A stretch of DNA of 64,000 bases from Bosea sp. (in: a-proteobacteria) (GTDB lineage: Bacteria; Pseudomonadota; Alphaproteobacteria; Rhizobiales; Beijerinckiaceae), in contig JAAVVV010000001.1 in NCBI GenBank assembly GCA_023910605.1, positions 3,338,698-3,402,697 on the forward strand, written 5' to 3'. A model generated the notes under the pieces. That model was given only the letters and a program-made list of their open reading frames with translations. It was not told where the DNA came from and made no database searches. Shown here piece after piece: positions 8,846 to 16,802 of this stretch (position 1 is its first letter; the number at the start of each line of letters is the position of its first letter). The position numbers and the translations under genes were made by a program.

Positions 8846-9562
8846 ATGAAGCATGCACTCGCGATGACACACGCCAAGCATCGGCCAGCCCGCAAACTCC
8901 TGCCCGCAGGCAGGCCCCGCCGCGCGGCGCGCCGCATCATCGGCGCCTGCGCGCTTGTCGCCGCCGCGTGGGCCGCGCCCGCCTCTGCGCATCCCCATGT
9001 CTGGGTCAGCGTCAAATCAGATGTGGTCTACAACGCCGAAGGCCGGGTCAGCGCAGTGCGCCATGTCTGGACCTTCGATGAGGCCTATTCGTCCTTTGCC
9101 GTGCAGGGGCTCGACAAGAACAATGACGGCAAGCTCTCCGCCGACGAGTTGCAGGAGCTTGCGCAGATCAACGTGGAATCGCTGCACGAGTTCGATTTCT
9201 TCACCTTCGCCAAGGCGAGCGGCGCGAAGCAGGATTTTGCCCAGCCCGTCGACCATGCCCTGAGCTATGAAAAGGCCCAGCTCACGCTGGTCTTCACACT
9301 GCCGCTCAAGGCGCCGTCCAATCCGCGCATGTTCACGCTCGAGATCTATGACCCGACCTGGTTCGTGTCCTTCGCGCTGGCCGATGGCGACGACGCCGTG
9401 AAGACCCCCGGCGCGCCTCAGGGCTGCGCGCGCACCGTTACGCGCCCCCGGCCGCTGGACACCGCGCAGCAGCAGCGTCTGTCGGAGGACAACTTCGCCT
9501 CACTGGGCGGAGCGAACCTTGGCGCGAGCTTCATCAACCGGGTCATGGTCGCATGTCCGTGA
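8846..9562 (+). CDS. DUF1007 family periplasmic protein
   Basis: Secreted protein of about 238 aa that begins after a twin-basic, hydrophobic leader ending ALVAAAWAAPASA. The mature part starts HPHVWVSV, the hallmark of DUF1007. An EF-hand-like stretch DKNNDGKLSADEL follows, then a beta-rich body. Family members are usually next to NicO or Ni/Co transporters and are thought to assist metal uptake or handling in the periplasm; here the NicO gene overlaps its 3' end by 10 bp. The start could also be the ATG at 8864; longer readings from 8609 run through the palindrome and lack a signal peptide at the front. Confidence 0.85.
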   Translation: MKHALAMTHAKHRPARKLLPAGRPRRAARRIIGACALVAAAWAAPASAHPHVWVSVKSDVVYNAEGRVSAVRHVWTFDEAYSSFAVQGLDKNNDGKLSADELQELAQINVESLHEFDFFTFAKASGAKQDFAQPVDHALSYEKAQLTLVFTLPLKAPSNPRMFTLEIYDPTWFVSFALADGDDAVKTPGAPQGCARTVTRPRPLDTAQQQRLSEDNFASLGGANLGASFINRVMVACP

Positions 9563-10563
9563 TGCCCTCCGGGAGGGCGGCGCAGGCCGGCCTCTCCAGC
9601 CAGATCCTCGTGGCGCTGGCGGCTCTCGCCATCATGGCGGCGGGCTTCGGGCTCGTGGCGCTCTGGCTGTCCGCCGGCGCGCCGCCACCTCCGCCGCCAC
9701 GCAATCCCTTCGGCGTCGGCCCGCGCGAGGCGGCCCCCTCGGCCACCGGCCTTGGCGCGCTCATCATGGACTGGCAGTCGGCCTTCTATCGCCAGATGAC
9801 GGCGGCCTTGAAGGCCATCGCCGAGAGCGCTGCGGCGACGCCGACGCTGCTGGGTCTGGGCTTTCTCTACGGCGTCGTCCATGCGGCCGGACCCGGCCAT
9901 GGCAAGGCGGTCATCTCCGCCTACATCGTTGCCGATGACCGCTCCGCCGCCCTGCGCGGCTTCAGCCTCAGCCTCGCCGCCGCTCTCATGCAGGCGCTTG
10001 TCGCCATTGGCGTGGTGCTCGTCTTCAGCCTGCTGCTCAAGGCCACGGGCCGCGCCGTGAACGCCGCCACACACTGGTTCGAGATGGCGAGCTTCGCGGC
10101 GGTCGCAGCGCTCGGCCTCGTCATACTCTGGCGCAAGGCGGGCGAACTGGTCGGTGCCGCGCGTGGCGAGCCGTCAGCCTGCGCGCCGGGTTGCTCGCAT
10201 GCCGAATCGCTGGCGCTTGGCGCAGGGACGGCCCGGCCCTTGCGCGAGGTGGCGGGCGTCATCCTCGCGGCGGGCATCCGCCCCTGCGCAGGCGCCATCA
10301 TCATCCTCGTCTTCGCCCTGTCGCAAGGCCTGCTCTGGGCGGGCGTCGCCGCGACCTTCGCCATGGCGCTCGGCACGGCGATGACCACGGGTGCGATCGC
10401 CCTGGCGGCCGTGGCCGCCAAGCACGTCGCCTTGCGCCTCGCAGCGGGCCGCGGCCAGCGCGCCGCTCTGGTCATCCGGGTCCTTGAATGCCTCGCGGCC
10501 GCCTTCGTCGCAGCCTTGGGCCTCGTCCTGGTCTCGGGCTATTGGTCGGCAAGCGCTGGCTAG
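9553..10563 (+). CDS. NicO-family nickel/cobalt transporter
   Basis: Inner-membrane transporter of 336 aa related to RcnA/NicO. The metal-site motif is visible as H110 with GPGHGK at 113-118, and a second conserved stretch AAGIRPCAGAIIILVFALSQG lies around residue 235. About seven hydrophobic segments are present. It overlaps the DUF1007 gene by 10 bp, so the two are translated together. Family members either import or export Ni2+ or Co2+ and direction cannot be told from sequence. Because the next, convergent operon encodes a cobalt-type nitrile hydratase, cobalt supply is a reasonable inference. The TAG stop overlaps the TAG stop of the nitrile hydratase activator on the other strand. Confidence 0.88.
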   Translation: MSVMPSGRAAQAGLSSQILVALAALAIMAAGFGLVALWLSAGAPPPPPPRNPFGVGPREAAPSATGLGALIMDWQSAFYRQMTAALKAIAESAAATPTLLGLGFLYGVVHAAGPGHGKAVISAYIVADDRSAALRGFSLSLAAALMQALVAIGVVLVFSLLLKATGRAVNAATHWFEMASFAAVAALGLVILWRKAGELVGAARGEPSACAPGCSHAESLALGAGTARPLREVAGVILAAGIRPCAGAIIILVFALSQGLLWAGVAATFAMALGTAMTTGAIALAAVAAKHVALRLAAGRGQRAALVIRVLECLAAAFVAALGLVLVSGYWSASAG

Positions 10564-10922
10564 AGCGCGAAGGCCGTCTCGGGATCGTTCGCGAGCGTGA
10601 TGGGCGCACCATGCGGCGTCGCCTCCGCGGCCCGCGCCCATGCAGCCGCCAGCGCATCGATGCCCTCATGGCTGGAGGCGCCCTTGGCGATGGCGATGCG
10701 CTCCAACGCCTCAAGCCAGAATTCGTAATAGCGCGACCCGTCATCGGCCATGCCATGCGCCGCCACCTCATGCGAGAGCGCGGCAGCCCATTCCTCCCAT
10801 GTGAACAGGCCGCGCTCATGCAGCGCGATCACCATGGCGAAGGCCTGCGCCTGCCAAGGCTCGGCAAAGACCGGCCCGGCCGCATCGCACGGCAGAGGCG
10901 CGACCGGCGCCAGGGCTTCCAT
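10560..10922 (-). CDS. Nitrile hydratase accessory/activator protein
   Basis: Protein of about 120 aa. It carries AGPVFAEPWQAQAFAMVIAL and GLFTWEEWAAALSHEV, typical of the P14K-like activator that resembles the beta-subunit N-terminus and helps load cobalt into the alpha subunit. The ATG at 10922 begins 4 bp after the beta-subunit stop. A TTG at about 10940, with GAGGG before it, is an alternative that adds six residues. It is the last gene of the nitrile hydratase operon. Confidence 0.85.
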   Translation of the reverse strand: MEALAPVAPLPCDAAGPVFAEPWQAQAFAMVIALHERGLFTWEEWAAALSHEVAAHGMADDGSRYYEFWLEALERIAIAKGASSHEGIDALAAAWARAAEATPHGAPITLANDPETAFAL

Positions 10923-10926
10923 GAGA

Positions 10927-11586
10927 TCAGGCCGGCTCAAGATAGCCCTCCCAGGCGTCGATGCTGACGACCGAGGCCGGGTCGGCATCCCGTCCCCACA
11001 GCTCGCTGGCCGCGAAGGCCACGGTGTAGAGCCAGTCGGGTTGCTCGCCCATGCCATGGGCATTGCTGTCCGGAAAGACATGCGCGCCGTGAAGCAACTC
11101 GATCACGCCGACCTTGCCCCTCGCGTAGCGCGGCAGGCGCGTATGCCCGGCAGGGTTGATCACGATGGTGCGGACGCGATCGCCCGGCCTGAACCGGGGC
11201 GCGCCGGCCTTGGCCCTGTCCGTGGGACCGCCCCTGGCCAGCACGGCCGGCACGGCCTCGGCGCTGAGGACGCGGCGGGGCGCGGGAGCGGGCGAGAGGG
11301 CATGCCCCGCCGCCACCTCATCAGGCGTCACGAAGCCATGGCGCGCGAGCAGCGCCGCAAGCGCCTTGGTCCAGATCTCGTAATAGCTCGACGAGAGATA
11401 ATCGGCAGGGTGCAGGCTCTCGCGCGCATGGCGGCCTTCATCGATCGACCAGTGGCCCATGGCGCCGGCGGCCAGCGTGATCGCAAGCGCGCGCTTCTCC
11501 CAGGCGGCATGGAAGATCGGCTCGTCCGATTCTGGCCTGATGGGCCCGAAGCCCATCTGGCCGCCGAGATCCTGCGCGCCGTTCAT
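10927..11586 (-). CDS. nthB: Nitrile hydratase subunit beta
   Basis: Beta subunit of nitrile hydratase, 219 aa, which converts R-CN to R-CONH2 in the cytoplasm. It begins [16 protein letters not shown], the canonical N-terminus, and contains [13 protein letters not shown] with the conserved arginine near residue 52 that contacts the alpha-subunit metal claw. The C-terminal SH3-like part includes [23 protein letters not shown]. Its ATG overlaps the alpha-subunit stop (ATGA). The gene order alpha-beta-activator is that of cobalt-type enzymes. Confidence 0.96.
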   Translation of the reverse strand: MNGAQDLGGQMGFGPIRPESDEPIFHAAWEKRALAITLAAGAMGHWSIDEGRHARESLHPADYLSSSYYEIWTKALAALLARHGFVTPDEVAAGHALSPAPAPRRVLSAEAVPAVLARGGPTDRAKAGAPRFRPGDRVRTIVINPAGHTRLPRYARGKVGVIELLHGAHVFPDSNAHGMGEQPDWLYTVAFAASELWGRDADPASVVSIDAWEGYLEPA

Positions 11587-12215
11587 GCACTGCGCTCCCC
11601 AGGCGCCATTGCCAGCCCGGTTCCGATCATCGAATCGCGCGTCACCAGCCCGGCGAGCCGCTCCTGGCTCCAGCCGTCGGTTCCTTCCGGGCGCTGCGGG
11701 ATGACGAGATAGCGGGTCTCGGCTGTCGAATCCCAGACACGGATGCGCATGGATGCCGGCAGAGCGACCCCGAACTCGGCGAGGACGCCGCGCGGATCAA
11801 GCACGGCCCGCGATCGGTATGGCGCGGATTTGTACCAGACCGGGGGCAGGCCCAGGACCGCCCAAGGATAGCAAGAGCAAAGGGTGCAAACGACCATATG
11901 GTGCGTCTGCACATCGTTGAACACGGCGACCATGTGCTCGCCCTGCCGGCCTGAATAGCCCATTTCCGCAATGGCGGCGGTGGCGTCCGACCGAAGCCGG
12001 GCGGCATAGGCGGGATCGGCCCAGGCCAGCGCCACGACCCGCGCCCCGTTGCGTGGGCCGATCCTGGTCTCGTATGTGTCGATGATCGCGTCGAGCGCGG
12101 CCGGATCGACCAGGCCCTTGGCGACGAGAATTGTCTCGAGCGCCTTCACCCGCGCCTCGGCGGACGACAGATGCGAATGATCGTGATGATCGTGATGATG
12201 ATGATCGTGCGCCAT
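11583..12215 (-). CDS. nthA: Nitrile hydratase subunit alpha, cobalt type
   Basis: Catalytic subunit, 210 aa. The metal claw is C110-T-L-C113-S114-C115 ([10 protein letters not shown]); Thr in the second position is the mark of the non-corrin cobalt class rather than the iron class. [17 protein letters not shown] follows as usual. The N-terminus is unusually rich in histidine (eight of the first fourteen residues), which could bind metal. GAGG lies just before the ATG. It is the third gene of a five-gene operon. Confidence 0.97.
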   Translation of the reverse strand: MAHDHHHHDHHDHSHLSSAEARVKALETILVAKGLVDPAALDAIIDTYETRIGPRNGARVVALAWADPAYAARLRSDATAAIAEMGYSGRQGEHMVAVFNDVQTHHMVVCTLCSCYPWAVLGLPPVWYKSAPYRSRAVLDPRGVLAEFGVALPASMRIRVWDSTAETRYLVIPQRPEGTDGWSQERLAGLVTRDSMIGTGLAMAPGERSA

Positions 12216-12280
12216 GTTCCTCAGGCCTAGCTTATGCCTTTCGTCCTGTCACGGCCCATTTCACGGACCATTTCACGGCC

Positions 12281-13474
12281 TCAAGCGATGCGGATGAGCG
12301 CCGCCGCCTCGAGCCGGGCGGCGAGCCTTGCAAGCGAGAGATCGCTCCCCGGCGGGCCGAGGATTGAGAGGCCGAGCGGAGCGCCATCGCGGCGCGCAAC
12401 CGGGATCGAGATCTGCGGAAAGCCGGTCAGGCCCGATGGGCACAGGAGCCGCAGCGCGCGGTTGCGGAAATCATCGAGTTCGCCCTCCCCGGTCGAGCAA
12501 AGCGGCGCGATGTCGGGCACGGTCGGCATCAGCACCACGCCATCGCGGCCGAGCAGCCGCTTGACCTGCCGGCGGAACGCGGCCCTCGCCTTTTCGCCCT
12601 GCGCCACCTGCTCGTCGGTGACGGTGCGCGCGAAAGCGAAACGCTCCACCACGCCCGGGCCGAGCGGCGGGTTGAAGCGCTCGATCATCGCGCCATCCGC
12701 CGCCCAGGCCTCGCGGCCCTGCAGCCAGCGAAAGGCCCAGTAGAGCGCATCGATGTCCTTCGCGAGCATGACAGGCTCGGCGTCGCCCATGCGCAGCGTC
12801 ACGCGCCGCGCCGCATCGCGCAGGATCGCCTCGGCCTCTGGCACGGCCAGCGCGAACATGTCCTCGGCCAGCAGCAGGCGCGGCACCTCGGGCAGCGGCG
12901 CCCGGTCCTTGCCCAGGAAGACCTCCGCGACACGCGTGAAGGTCTCGCCATCGCGGGTGAAATAGCCGGGCGTGTCGAAGCTGTCGGCCAGCGGCCAGCA
13001 ACCCTTGAGCGTCACCCGCCCATGGGTTGGCCGAATCCCGAACAGCCCGCAATAGCTGGCCGGCGCCCGCACCGACCCGCCCGTGTCGGTGCCCAGCGCC
13101 ACATCCACCAGCCCGCCCGACACCGCCGAGGCCGAGCCGGAGGAGGAGCCGCCGGTGATCCGCTCCGGCGCCGCCGCATTCACCGGCGAGCCGAAATGCG
13201 CGTTCTTGCCGTTGAGCGAGAAGGCCAGTTCGTCCGTCACCGTCTTGCCGGCGAAGCGCGCGCCGGCCTTCAGCATGAGGTTGACCAGCGGCGCGTTCAC
13301 CTTGCGGATGCCCGACATGGCCAGCATGTGGGGCGAGCCTGCGCCGGTGGGGTAGCCCCTCACGTCGAACAGGTCCTTGACGGCGAGCGTCAGGCCGCCG
13401 AGCGGCCCTTCTGGCGCATGGGGCACGGGCGCATCGGGATAGGGCACCCAGCAGCGGAGGCTGTCGTCACGCAT
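12281..13474 (-). CDS. Amidase (amidase signature family)
   Basis: Cytoplasmic amidohydrolase of 397 aa. The Ser-cisSer-Lys triad is visible: Lys33 in AVKDLFD, the GGSSSGSA serine stretch at 108-115, and Ser134 in DTGGSVRAPAS. It would hydrolyse the amide made by nitrile hydratase to the carboxylic acid and ammonia. I preferred the ATG at 13474 because the protein then begins RCWVPYPDAP, as in related amidases. A GTG at 13522 overlapping the previous stop (GTGA) would add 16 residues. It lies 65 bp upstream of the alpha subunit. Confidence 0.92.
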   Translation of the reverse strand: MRDDSLRCWVPYPDAPVPHAPEGPLGGLTLAVKDLFDVRGYPTGAGSPHMLAMSGIRKVNAPLVNLMLKAGARFAGKTVTDELAFSLNGKNAHFGSPVNAAAPERITGGSSSGSASAVSGGLVDVALGTDTGGSVRAPASYCGLFGIRPTHGRVTLKGCWPLADSFDTPGYFTRDGETFTRVAEVFLGKDRAPLPEVPRLLLAEDMFALAVPEAEAILRDAARRVTLRMGDAEPVMLAKDIDALYWAFRWLQGREAWAADGAMIERFNPPLGPGVVERFAFARTVTDEQVAQGEKARAAFRRQVKRLLGRDGVVLMPTVPDIAPLCSTGEGELDDFRNRALRLLCPSGLTGFPQISIPVARRDGAPLGLSILGPPGSDLSLARLAARLEAAALIRIA

Positions 13475-13518
13475 CGGTCCGGTCCATTCCTTGTTTGTCC
13501 ACAGCGGGGCGCCGCGCG

Positions 13519-15138
13519 TCACAGCCCCTTGGCGTCGCCATCAGAGCGCGGATCGTGTGTGGCTTCGACATGGCCGGCCGGGTGCCTGACCAGCAGGCCC
13601 GCATGACCGAACTGGTCGTCATGGGGCACGCCCCACTCCTCCAGCGCGTGGCCGGCGGCTGCGAGCCTGGCCACCACGACATGATCGAAGCGGTTCTCGA
13701 TCTTGAGCGTCGTGGAGTTGGCGCCCCAGGTCTTGCCGAACAGGAAGCGCGGCGCGTCGACCGCATCCGCCACGCCCATCCCCATGCGGTAGCGCGAGAA
13801 GACCTGCGCCTGGAACTGCGGCTGGCCATCGCCGCCCATGCAGCCATAGGAAACGACCCGGCCATCATCGAACACGGCCATGGGCGGGTTGAGCGTGTGG
13901 AAGGGCTTGGCGCCAGGCAAAAGCGCATTGAGCGCGGCGGGATCGAGCGAGAAGGACACGCCCCGGTTCTGCCAGGTCACGCCGGTCTTCTCCAGCACGC
14001 AGCCCGAGCCATACTCCCAGTAGACCGACTGGATGTAGGAGACCGAATTGCCGTCGCGGTCGATCGCGCCCATCCAGATCGTGTCGCCATCGCCGGCCTT
14101 GAGCGGCCATTCGGCGGCGCGCTTCATGTCGATCTTCGCAGCCTCCCGGTCGAGCCAGGACGGAGCGAGGAAGGAGGCCGGGTCTGCGGCCATGCGCGCG
14201 GGGTCGGTGATGACGCGGTTGCGCAGGCCAAGCGCCCGCTTCGAGGCCTCCACCAGAGCGTGGATGTGCTCGAAGGAATCGCAGCGCTTGAGATCGAGGC
14301 GCTCGATCAGGCCCAGGATGACGAGAGCAGCCAGTCCCTGGGTGGGCGGCGGGAAATTATGCACAGTCACGCCATCGAGCCTGAGCGAGAGCGGCTGGGT
14401 GGTCCGCGCCTTGTAGGCGGCGAGGTCCGCGCGCGAGACGGGCGCACCCATGCGCTCGAGTTCCGCCGCCATCTCGCGCGCGACCTCGCCGCGATAGAAA
14501 TCATCAAGCCCCGCCCGCGTGATCTGCTCGATCGTGTTCGCCAGCGCCTCGTTCTTGCGGATCGCGCCGGCCTCGAGCGGCTTGCCTGCGGTCCTGAACA
14601 GCTTCTGGAAGCCAGGCGCGGCATAGAGACCGTCTCCGTCCTTGATCCGGTAGCGCGCCTCCGATGCAGAGATCGCCACGCCGGAGCGGGCATGGCGCAC
14701 CGCGTCCTCGGTGAGCAGCCGCAAGGGCAGCCTGCCCCCGAGCTGGGCCGCAAGCTCCGCCGCCACCTGCCAGCCGCCGATGGCGCCGGCAACGGTGAGG
14801 GCGGCGTCGGGGCCGCGCGGCGGAATGGCGTCGAGGCCCTTCTCGCGGTATCGCCTGATGGTGGCCAGCGCGCCGGCCGGGCCGCACGCCTCGATGGCGA
14901 CGACCTTGCCCCTGGCGTCGCGCACCAGCCAGAAGCCATCGCCTCCGATGCCGTTCATGTGCGGATAGACCACAGCGATTGTCGCGGCCATGGCGATCAT
15001 CGCCTCGACCGCATTGCCGCCCTGCGCAAGGATGGAGCGTCCCGTCTCCGTAGCGAGATGATGCGGCGCCGCGACGGCGGCGGACGAGAACACAGGTGTC
15101 TCTGGCATGGGGTCGGGGCTCTCGGCAGGCAGCGTCAC
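13519..15138 (-). CDS. ggt: Gamma-glutamyltransferase family protein
   Basis: N-terminal nucleophile hydrolase precursor, 539 aa. The predicted self-processing nucleophile is Thr353 in GDTIWMGAIDRDGNSVSYIQ, which matches the family's D-T-(T/I)-h-x-x-x-D layout, and the small-subunit motif GCMGGDGQPQ is present. There is no signal peptide, so it is probably a cytoplasmic GGT-like enzyme and may act on gamma-glutamyl amides or related amidated compounds rather than on periplasmic glutathione. The start is GTG; an ATG at 15108 is an alternative. It is the first gene of the nitrile hydratase operon, an unusual companion. Confidence 0.9.
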   Translation of the reverse strand: MTLPAESPDPMPETPVFSSAAVAAPHHLATETGRSILAQGGNAVEAMIAMAATIAVVYPHMNGIGGDGFWLVRDARGKVVAIEACGPAGALATIRRYREKGLDAIPPRGPDAALTVAGAIGGWQVAAELAAQLGGRLPLRLLTEDAVRHARSGVAISASEARYRIKDGDGLYAAPGFQKLFRTAGKPLEAGAIRKNEALANTIEQITRAGLDDFYRGEVAREMAAELERMGAPVSRADLAAYKARTTQPLSLRLDGVTVHNFPPPTQGLAALVILGLIERLDLKRCDSFEHIHALVEASKRALGLRNRVITDPARMAADPASFLAPSWLDREAAKIDMKRAAEWPLKAGDGDTIWMGAIDRDGNSVSYIQSVYWEYGSGCVLEKTGVTWQNRGVSFSLDPAALNALLPGAKPFHTLNPPMAVFDDGRVVSYGCMGGDGQPQFQAQVFSRYRMGMGVADAVDAPRFLFGKTWGANSTTLKIENRFDHVVVARLAAAGHALEEWGVPHDDQFGHAGLLVRHPAGHVEATHDPRSDGDAKGL

Positions 15139-15252
15139 GTGGCGGGCGGGAGGATCATGGCGGATTGCCCGCCGGCACGGAACACGCTAGGCGAAAGCGG
15201 AACGCACCTACAAGCGCGTTTTGCGCACATCGAGCCGGAGCCCTGCATCATC

Positions 15253-15477
15253 ATGGCCGTCAACACCCGCAACCTGACCACCATCGCCTGCGCCGCCATA
15301 CTGATCGGCACCGAGGTCTTCGCCATCGCCTTTGCGGCTGGCTGGGCCATCGCCGGCATTTTCGAACTGGGATCGGCGGTGCAGTATGTGCTGATGGGCC
15401 TGTTCTCGCTGGGCGGACTCTACATCATGGCAAAGTTCGTCCAGATGGCGAACCAGGTCGAGCCGATACGCCAGTGA
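15253..15477 (+). CDS. Small membrane protein, conserved hypothetical
   Basis: Protein of 74 aa with two hydrophobic helices (about residues 9-33 and 41-60) separated by FELGSAVQ. No catalytic motif is visible. It lies alone between the divergent ggt gene and the TAXI binding protein. A GGAG is about 13 bp upstream of the ATG, so translation initiation may be weak. The function is unknown. Confidence 0.6.
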   Translation: MAVNTRNLTTIACAAILIGTEVFAIAFAAGWAIAGIFELGSAVQYVLMGLFSLGGLYIMAKFVQMANQVEPIRQ

Positions 15478-15656
15478 CGCCAGCGCCGAATGCGGCGCCC
15501 GGTGACAGATCCAACTTGCCCACTTCAGCCTCCCGGGACGCCTCTTCACCTTAGCAATGGCCGCCTACTGGTCAGCGGTGCCCTTCCTGACTAGATATCC
15601 GGCCAGCCCCGCATCCTGACGGTCTACGGGGTGCGCACATCCTTGGGAGGATTGAT

Positions 15657-16640
15657 ATGACGGACATGATTTCCCGCCGCGGCGTGGTCGCCGGCGGGCT
15701 CGGCCTCGGAGCTGCCGCGCTCATCGGCGCGCCTGCTCTTGCGCAGGCCAAGCAGCGGCTCACCATCGTCACCGGCGGCACTGGCGGCGTGTTCTACCCC
15801 TATGGCGGCGGCCTCGCCAAGATTCTCACCGAGAAGATGCCGAACATGCAGGCGACCAGCCAGGTCACCGGCGGCTCGGTCGACAACTGCAAGCTCGTCT
15901 CGGCCGGCGACGCCGACATCGGCTTCTCCACGCTCGACAGCGCCTACGACGCGATGAACGGCGTCGGCGCCTATGCCAAGGACGGCAAGCTCGACGTGCG
16001 CCTCCTGGCGATGCTGTATGACAGCTTCCTGCATGTCGTCGGCGCCCAGGGCGGCAACACCCCGACGGTGGCGAGCCTCAAGGGCAAGCGCGTCTCGGTC
16101 GGCTCGGCCGGCTCCTCGACGGAATCGATCGCGGACCGCGTGATTGAAGCGGCCGGCCTCAACCCGAAGACCGACATCACCCGGGACAATCTCGGCGTCG
16201 CCGAATCCGCAGGCGCGCTGAAGGATGGCAAGGTCGCCGCCTTCTTCTGGATCGGCGGCATCCCCACCGCTGCGGTGCGCGACCTCGCCACCTCCGGCCA
16301 ACCGCCGCTGCAGTTCATCCCCACCGGCGAGGAACTGGGCAAGCTCGAGCGCCAGTGGCCCGGCCTTTACCGCTCCTTCAACCTGCCGGCCAACGCCTAT
16401 GCCGGACAGGCTGCCGCAGTGGCAGGTCTTGGCGTCGCCAACGTGCTGGTGGTCAGCTCCAAGATGAAGGACGACCTCGTCACGGCCACGCTCAACGGCA
16501 TCTTCAACAATCTCGAAGAGGTGCAGAAGGTCCATCCCGAGGCGCGAAGGCTCTCCCTGGCCGGCGCGGCCGGCAAGGCGGCCGTGCCGTTCCATCGCGC
16601 GGCCGAGGCCTTCTTCAAGGGCAAGGGCGTCATGTCCTGA
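15657..16640 (+). CDS. TAXI-family TRAP transporter substrate-binding protein
   Basis: Periplasmic binding protein, 327 aa, with a Tat-type leader (SRRGVV at 6-11, hydrophobic core, APALAQA). The mature protein has TIVTGGTGGVFYPYGGGLA, characteristic of TAXI (TRAP-associated extracytoplasmic immunogenic) proteins, and GSAGSSTESIADRVIEAAGL. It captures a small carboxylate, often glutamate-like or a 2-oxoacid, for the TRAP permease encoded next. GGGAGG lies upstream of the ATG at a good distance. A terminator follows the gene before the permease. Confidence 0.93.
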   Translation: MTDMISRRGVVAGGLGLGAAALIGAPALAQAKQRLTIVTGGTGGVFYPYGGGLAKILTEKMPNMQATSQVTGGSVDNCKLVSAGDADIGFSTLDSAYDAMNGVGAYAKDGKLDVRLLAMLYDSFLHVVGAQGGNTPTVASLKGKRVSVGSAGSSTESIADRVIEAAGLNPKTDITRDNLGVAESAGALKDGKVAAFFWIGGIPTAAVRDLATSGQPPLQFIPTGEELGKLERQWPGLYRSFNLPANAYAGQAAAVAGLGVANVLVVSSKMKDDLVTATLNGIFNNLEEVQKVHPEARRLSLAGAAGKAAVPFHRAAEAFFKGKGVMS

Positions 16641-16702
16641 GGCTGCCTCGCCGACGCGCTGACTGGTGTCTGCGCATCGGGTTCCAAAAAGTCGTTGAAC
16701 GG

Positions 16703-16735
16703 AAACCCCGGCGTGATGGCGTCGGGGTTTTTCTC
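16703..16735 (+). terminator. Intrinsic terminator between TAXI binding protein and permease
   Basis: The arms AAACCCCG and CGGGGTTT flank a 12-nt loop and are followed by TTCTCT, so the downstream side ends in a T-rich tract. It lies 63 bp after the binding-protein stop and 68 bp before the permease start. Partial read-through would give more binding protein than permease. Confidence 0.75.
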
Positions 16736-16802
16736 TGTTAAGGCTGCGTTAAGGACCGGAAAGCCGGCAAGGGGCGATTACGTAGGGCTAGGGAGACAAG
16801 AC

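Noticed and set aside
13495..15477. 660-codon frame on the plus strand across the ggt gene
   Set aside because: It is antisense to gamma-glutamyltransferase. Only its last 74 codons, from 15253, are plausible as a separate small membrane protein.
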